DNA of 64,000 bases. It comes from Venturia oleaginea. Lineage: Eukaryota; Ascomycota; Dothideomycetes; Venturiales; Venturiaceae. Both the position numbers and the translations under genes were made by a program. Under the pieces are notes generated by a model. It did no database searches and was not told the origin of the DNA. It saw only the letters and a program-made list of their open reading frames with translations. The DNA is taken from contig JABMLP010000043.1 in assembly GCA_013176395.1 (NCBI GenBank), forward strand, positions 27,966-91,965, read 5' to 3'. Positions 61,318 to 64,000 of this stretch are shown here, one piece after another (the first letter of the stretch is position 1; every line of letters begins with the position of its first letter).

Positions 61318-61480
61318 ATCCTCCTTATATAATTATTTGGAGATGGTTAAGGTGGTAATAAAACTTCCTACGTTATAAAATTGCTGTACCTATAGAAATA
61401 TTAAAGTTATTAAGGATAAAAAAAAGTTAAGTCTATGTATTTTTTGGACCTCTTTAGAGGGCCGTAAAATAGAGGAGATA
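61318..61480 (+). repeat. Repeat after trnR(ACG), copy 1
   Basis: Includes ATTGCTGTACCTATAGAAAT and CTCTTTAGAGGG; matches 63824-64000. Confidence 0.85.
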
Positions 61481-61665
61481 AAAATTTAGTCCTAGAAAAT
61501 TGAGTATTCTGATTAGCTTAAGTATAGTATAGAGAAAGCAAATATCAATTTTTTTGATTTATTTATTTCTAAGTTTATGTTATTACCCTGAAAACCTTTA
61601 TATTTGGATAGATTGATATAAAGGTTAAATTAAAAATCTATTCTCTACAAACTTAACTTTAAAAA

Positions 61666-62676
61666 ATGGAAAACAAAAATTATTGGGTTGTTAAATCACC
61701 TTATTACCCCCCAGCAGACATTTCTCATTTATCTGTAAAACAGTTAAAGGATTTAAAATTAAAAATTAAAAAATTTTTAATTGATGAATTTTTACCAATG
61801 TATCAACCCTGAAAATTGTTTGAATACAGAGATCTAACTGAAGAAGAAGAAATCGAAACTGCTAAAAAATCTAATTGTATTTTAGCTATGCTAACTAAAT
61901 CAGATTACCCTAATGAAAATGAAAGTATTCAAGGATTTAGTACAGAATACATAATCAAATTATTCTATGTTAATCATCATTATATATTAAACTTATTTTC
62001 AGAAAATTTAGACAAATTTATAAATTTAGCTAAAAATTCTGTAAGTATAGGTCCTACCAAAATAGTTTGTGTAGACAATAGATTCTACAATAATTTCTAC
62101 CCCGAAGATGAAGAAGCTTTCATTTATTTTTGTAACTATAAAGAATTAATAGATTCGAACAAATTAAAAGATCAAAAATGGATAAAAAACAAAATTTTTG
62201 TTTTTAATCATATTAGATATGAACATCTAGTATTTCTACTTAGAACTGATGGAATAATTATTTCAGGGGGAACTCACAAAAGAAGACATATTATTTCACC
62301 TTTAGAACTTAATTTTGTAATGAATTTACTCTTATTTTTTAATATTAGTAATCAAATTCATAAAGAACAAGTAAACTATTTAAATTATATTGCCCAATCT
62401 TTTCATCATAAATCATTTAAAGAAAAAGATTACTCCTACAAAAATAAATTACTTCTATTTATAGAAATTTGTAAACTCATCTTCAATTATGTTGATGAAA
62501 AAAATAATAAAAATAGTAGAAGATCTAGAATTATTTATAAAAATACATTTTACTGTAGTATGGATATTATTGTTAAAGAGGATGGGATTGTTGTTCAACC
62601 TAACTGCATTTGTGTTGAATTCTTACAAGAATTATTAAATAAAGTAGAAAAAAGAATTTCAATTCTAAGTTCTTAA
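61666..62676 (+). CDS. Unknown free-standing ORF using UGA as Trp
   Basis: From ATG 61666 (MENKNYWVVKSPYYPPADIS) through TGA 61810 (MYQP-W-KLFEYRDL) to TAA 62674, 336 residues. It is soluble-looking, rich in Phe, Asn and Lys, with an acidic stretch DLTEEEEIE and no membrane helix, LAGLIDADG or GIY-YIG motif. It is not a core mitochondrial gene. It may come from a plasmid or another mobile element; I recognise no domain. A C-run follows (62684). Confidence 0.65.
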
Positions 62677-63752
62677 ACTAATACCCCCACAAACGCTTAT
62701 AAATAATATTTCCCCCTTTCATTCTCCCAAAGAGAGGGACCATGCCCATGTAGGTGTAATAAATAAGAGTACCTAATCCCGAAGCTGGTATTCTAACAAC
62801 ATATCCAGTATTAATGCCAGATATCTTTACCCAAGATATGGACTTTAGTTCAATGATAAGGAACTTTTACTTAAAGTATCTCCCCTCCCCTTCTACAAAG
62901 CTAAATTATTAAAATTAATTATCTAATTGGCTTAAACTTTATTTATCCGTATTACATTTTATAAAAGCCCAAATCCGCTACTAAGTTTTAGATAAACGAA
63001 TGTATTTTTCTATGGGTTGGGGGATAAAAAAAAGTAGCTATTTTAACGGTGATGTAAAGTAATAAACAAAATTAACCAACGTTAATTAAAAGTTAAAATA
63101 CTATTAAACTTAAAATTTTACATCAGAAAATCAATTAATTACTATTCTCAAATAGTTAAAATCATACTGGTAATTTATACTAGAACTTTTAAATCTGCAT
63201 TCTTATTATTAGTATTGGGTGTATTAAGTTTCTTCTATAAATATAGGGACACTAATAGAGGTAATAGCCTTGAATATATAAATTATAAATTAATAACTGA
63301 ATCATTTTGGTACAATCTCTACTAACTAACGCCCTCCTTCTCCTAAAAATTTCAACCTTAGCCTGGAATTCAATAATCGGATAAATATTTGGTACACTAT
63401 TAAATCCACTTAATGAGAATCCGAGCGGTAAAGAATTTTTATAACATCCTAATTTAAGTAACCAATTAATTAATATTAAATATCATATGATTATTATTAT
63501 AAAAAATAATTATTATAGTAATAATCTTTAACTTAATATAAATGATCACTTTAGATACTCTAACTTATTATTATACTCATTTCTTGGTTAATTAGCTAGA
63601 TCGTTTTACCTTGGTGAAAAGGGTTACCTTATGTTTAGATATATTTGGTATAAGGCTTAAAAAAATCAATTATTATTATAATATAGTAAAACTACGGACT
63701 GTTAATATGTTTTTAATACAAAGTATTATAGGTTTTCTTGTGTACATTTTAA

Positions 63753-63822
63753 TTCCCTTCGTTCAATTGGTAAAACAAAGTTCTTCGATACCTTAATTAG
63801 TGGTTCGATTCTACTAGAGAAA
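63753..63822 (+). pseudogene. Decayed copy of trnR(ACG)
   Basis: Follows the trnR body (TTCCCTTCGTTCAATTGGTA) but the anticodon stem AAGTT/ACCTT pairs poorly, and the loop now reads CTTCGAT. The flanking repeat from 63824 also matches the sequence after 61315. Confidence 0.65.
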
Positions 63823-63823
63823 A

Positions 63824-64000
63824 AATCCTCTTAATATAATTAAAAACATTTATTCAATTTTAATTATTCGGAGAAGATTCAGGTGGTAATTAAACATTCA
63901 ACGTTATAAAATTGCTGTACCTATAGAAATATTAAAGTTATTAAGGATTAAAAAGTTATGTTGGTATAATCTATATATTGGAGCTCTTTAGAGGGCGGTA
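63824..64000 (+). repeat. Repeat after trnR copy, copy 2 (cut by window end)
   Basis: Matches 61318-61480, including ATTGCTGTACCTATAGAAAT. Confidence 0.85.

Larger units (their letters stand above)
62677..64000 (+). other. Spacer of duplicated scraps
   Basis: 62895-63090 is a diverged copy of the rps3 leader (32070-32335). An open stretch without ATG at about 63105-63324 encodes FKSAFLLLVLGVLSFFYKYR and may be a gene scrap. No complete gene is seen except the tRNA-like copy below. Confidence 0.5.

Noticed and set aside
62740..62880. Possible tRNA near GGACTTTAGTTCAATGATAA
   Set aside because: No acceptor or T-arm pairing could be found.
63105..63324. Hydrophobic open stretch as a gene
   Set aside because: It has no ATG and no recognised similarity; noted only as a possible scrap.

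Overview
This window is AT-rich fungal mitochondrial DNA. It holds both rRNA genes, OXPHOS genes (cox2, cox3, cob, nad1, nad2, nad3, nad4L, nad5, nad6, atp8, atp9), a free-standing rps3 and scattered tRNA genes. Nearly all lie on the + strand; trnW(CCA) is the one clear minus-strand gene. UGA is read as Trp (translation table 4), but in this window only inside intron or accessory reading frames. Free-standing rps3, the 1-base nad4L/nad5 overlap and the tight nad2-nad3 pair fit a basidiomycete, although the lineage is inferred and not proven. A complete cox1, atp6 and nad4 are absent, so the genome continues beyond the window.

Layout: rnl with six introns (1-10160); a decayed trnC-trnR copy; cox3 with three introns (11002-17461); nad4L-nad5 with two introns (17691-22338); a decayed ORF and a UCA tRNA (22740-23529); rns with one group II intron (about 25005-28055); trnV, trnL, trnR; cox2 with two introns (28741-31958); rps3; nad6 followed by a homing-endonuclease (HEG) relic, an unknown membrane ORF and a displaced nad6 tail (33797-36577); a cox1 5' fragment fused to another unknown ORF; atp8; more ORF relics; trnS; nad2 with one intron, then nad3 (41068-44383) with a GIY-YIG relic and a displaced nad3 tail; trnG, trnW, trnD, atp9, trnC, trnR; nad1 with three introns (47623-53262); trnI; cob with three introns (53720-58459) and a decayed downstream HEG; then accessory ORFs, trnR(ACG) and duplicated spacers to the end.

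Exon boundaries were set by requiring an intact, conserved protein, exon-final U and intron-final G for group I introns, and GUGYG/AY-type ends for group II. Several were checked by 5'-exon/guide pairing. The rebuilt cox2, cox3, cob, nad1, nad2 and nad5 all close in frame. This exposes a 5-nt micro-exon in cox3 and a 12-nt micro-exon in nad1.

The accessory content is the main interest: about 20 LAGLIDADG or GIY-YIG frames at all stages of decay; two rRNA group II introns with LAGLIDADG ORFs and extra 5' nucleotides; one RT-type group II intron; short GC hairpins that interrupt HEGs; and a family of unrecognised membrane-protein ORFs repeatedly found beside or fused to duplicated pieces of cox1, nad2, nad6 and atp8.
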